Assembly (NCBI GenBank): GCA_030624325.1
Contig: JAUXKJ010000016.1
Location: 1 to 6,960 of the forward strand
DNA: 6,960 nucleotides
Direction of reading: 5' to 3'
Origin: Nitrososphaerota archaeon
Lineage (GTDB): Archaea; Thermoproteota; Nitrososphaeria; Nitrososphaerales; Nitrosopumilaceae
The translations under genes were made by a program, and so were the position numbers. Below the pieces are notes generated by a model. It was not told where the DNA came from. It was given only the letters and a program-made list of their open reading frames with translations, and did not search any database. Position 1 is the first letter of the stretch. Every line of letters begins with the position of its first letter. Positions 6,418 to 6,960 of the stretch are shown here, piece after piece.

Positions 6418-6655
6418 AATACTGCTTCCTATTTTCTCAAGGTTTATAGATTTCTAGTCTAAATTCCAACAAAAATTAAAAAAAATGAATAACTTATCAG
6501 TTCTTCGCATTAATTATATGCATTTTTTATGAATCTATTTCATGAATCAAATAATCATGCATTTAGTCTATTACACTTTGCTTCTAAAGCCTAGCATCAA
6601 TAGAACTTTGGAGATGTTCGCCTTTTTTACCTGAGTAGTAATTTCCTTTTTTATG
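6418..6655. other. AT-rich spacer of 238 bp without a recognisable gene
   Basis: No coding frame of useful length is open here on either strand. Contents: the pepA promoter at the left end; a T-rich run on the minus strand (complement of about 6470-6485) that could end transcription arriving from the right; two ATGCAT palindromes (6518-6523, 6557-6562); ATGAATC repeated at 6529 and 6542; a small potential hairpin GCTT-cta-AAGC at 6580-6590; and two CCTTTTTT tracts (6621-6628, 6645-6652) that would serve as terminators on the plus strand. Together the last items allow a short plus-strand RNA, but nothing matches a known RNA family. Confidence 0.5.
6443..6448 (-). promoter_or_regulatory. TATA box of pepA
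   Basis: TATAAA on the minus strand is centred about 28-29 bp before the GTG start of pepA, giving a leader of only a few bases. A GGAAG lies nearer the start and could act as a weak ribosome binding site. Confidence 0.5.
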
Positions 6656-6960
6656 CTATGTGAGCTTAATTTTTTTGCTATTAGTGATTAAGCTAAAAGA
6701 TCGAATAAACACAGCTTTGGGATTTTTGCAACCGATATCACATGATTCTTGGACGCTAATGCTATCAGTTTTATTATTTGCACGACGAATTCCTTTAATT
6801 AAAGGTATTAATGCAGATCTTCCTCCATATGCTATTTCATTATCAACAAACCAAAACATTTCAAGCGCACTAGAATCTAGAATACTTTCTCTTAATTTCT
6901 TACCTAATTCAGTATAATGACCTACTAGACGCAATCTACCTCTTGCCAAAAAATTAACTA
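6656..6960 (-). CDS. Unrecognised protein, C-terminal part, probably continuing past the right edge
   Basis: The reading frame is open to the last base, with about 101 codons visible and a TAG stop at 6656-6658. An internal TTG at 6949 could be a start, but the frame continues upstream of it to the edge, so I treat the gene as incomplete at its 5' end. Codons show a coding pattern (many purine-first codons, A/T third bases), and the plus-strand frame over the same bases looks much less protein-like. Visible features are a basic stretch ARGRLRL, an aromatic patch MFWFVDNEIAYGG, PLIKGIRRANN, and a Cys pair in SCDIGCKNP. The last 20 residues are basic. I know no family with this combination. No membrane helix is apparent. 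Confidence 0.6.
   Translation of the reverse strand, partial: VNFLARGRLRLVGHYTELGKKLRESILDSSALEMFWFVDNEIAYGGRSALIPLIKGIRRANNKTDSISVQESCDIGCKNPKAVFIRSFSLITNSKKIKLT

Noticed and set aside
6541..6640. Box C/D guide RNA in the spacer
   Set aside because: A CTGA occurs at 6631, but no RTGATGA box C with correct spacing is present on either strand.
6660..6917. 85-codon plus-strand frame opposite the right-edge gene
   Set aside because: Its codons are the mirror of a better coding frame on the minus strand; the hydrophobic start is an artefact of antisense reading.
1..6960. CRISPR array, insertion sequence, tRNA or defence system
   Set aside because: No spaced repeats, transposase, cloverleaf or terminal repeats could be found; the genes are housekeeping types.

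Overview
The window looks like chromosomal DNA of an AT-rich (roughly one third G+C), mesophilic thaumarchaeon (Nitrososphaerota) of the Nitrosopumilus type. The evidence is a full-length ABCE1/Rli1 ribosome-recycling ATPase, a Trm5-like tRNA methyltransferase, an Ard1/Naa10-type N-terminal acetyltransferase, an archaeal 5S rRNA gene standing alone, and TATA-like boxes about 26-29 bp before most start codons with no clear Shine-Dalgarno sequence. The genus is inferred from general familiarity with such genomes; no search was run.

Layout, left to right. 1-1060 (-) is a membrane-embedded M50 site-2 protease that continues past the left edge. It is divergent, across a 77-bp spacer, from the acetyltransferase (1138-1638, +). 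A 74-residue two-helix membrane protein (1675-1899, +) follows. Convergent to it, 6 bp away, is a minus-strand pair transcribed leftward from about 4526: rli1/ABCE1 (4526-2739) and then the Trm5-like methyltransferase (2733-1906), which starts at the end of rli1. Across a 125-bp spacer from rli1 is the 5S rRNA gene (about 4652-4764, +). After it comes a 42-residue single C2H2 zinc-finger protein (4811-4939, +), whose stop codon overlaps the stop of the convergent leucyl aminopeptidase pepA (6417-4936, -). A 238-bp AT-rich spacer separates pepA from an unrecognised minus-strand coding region that runs off the right edge.

Functionally the centre of the window is about translation: 5S rRNA, ribosome splitting (ABCE1), tRNA anticodon-loop methylation (Trm5-like) and, nearby, N-terminal acetylation of proteins. 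The two peptidases (M50 and M17) are ordinary housekeeping or regulatory proteases. There is no sign of an insertion sequence, CRISPR array, tRNA, integrase or other mobile DNA. The least explained parts are the mini zinc finger beside 5S, the inverted repeat that brackets the M50/acetyltransferase divergent promoters, the altered active-site motif in the Trm5-like enzyme, and the spacer at 6418-6655.
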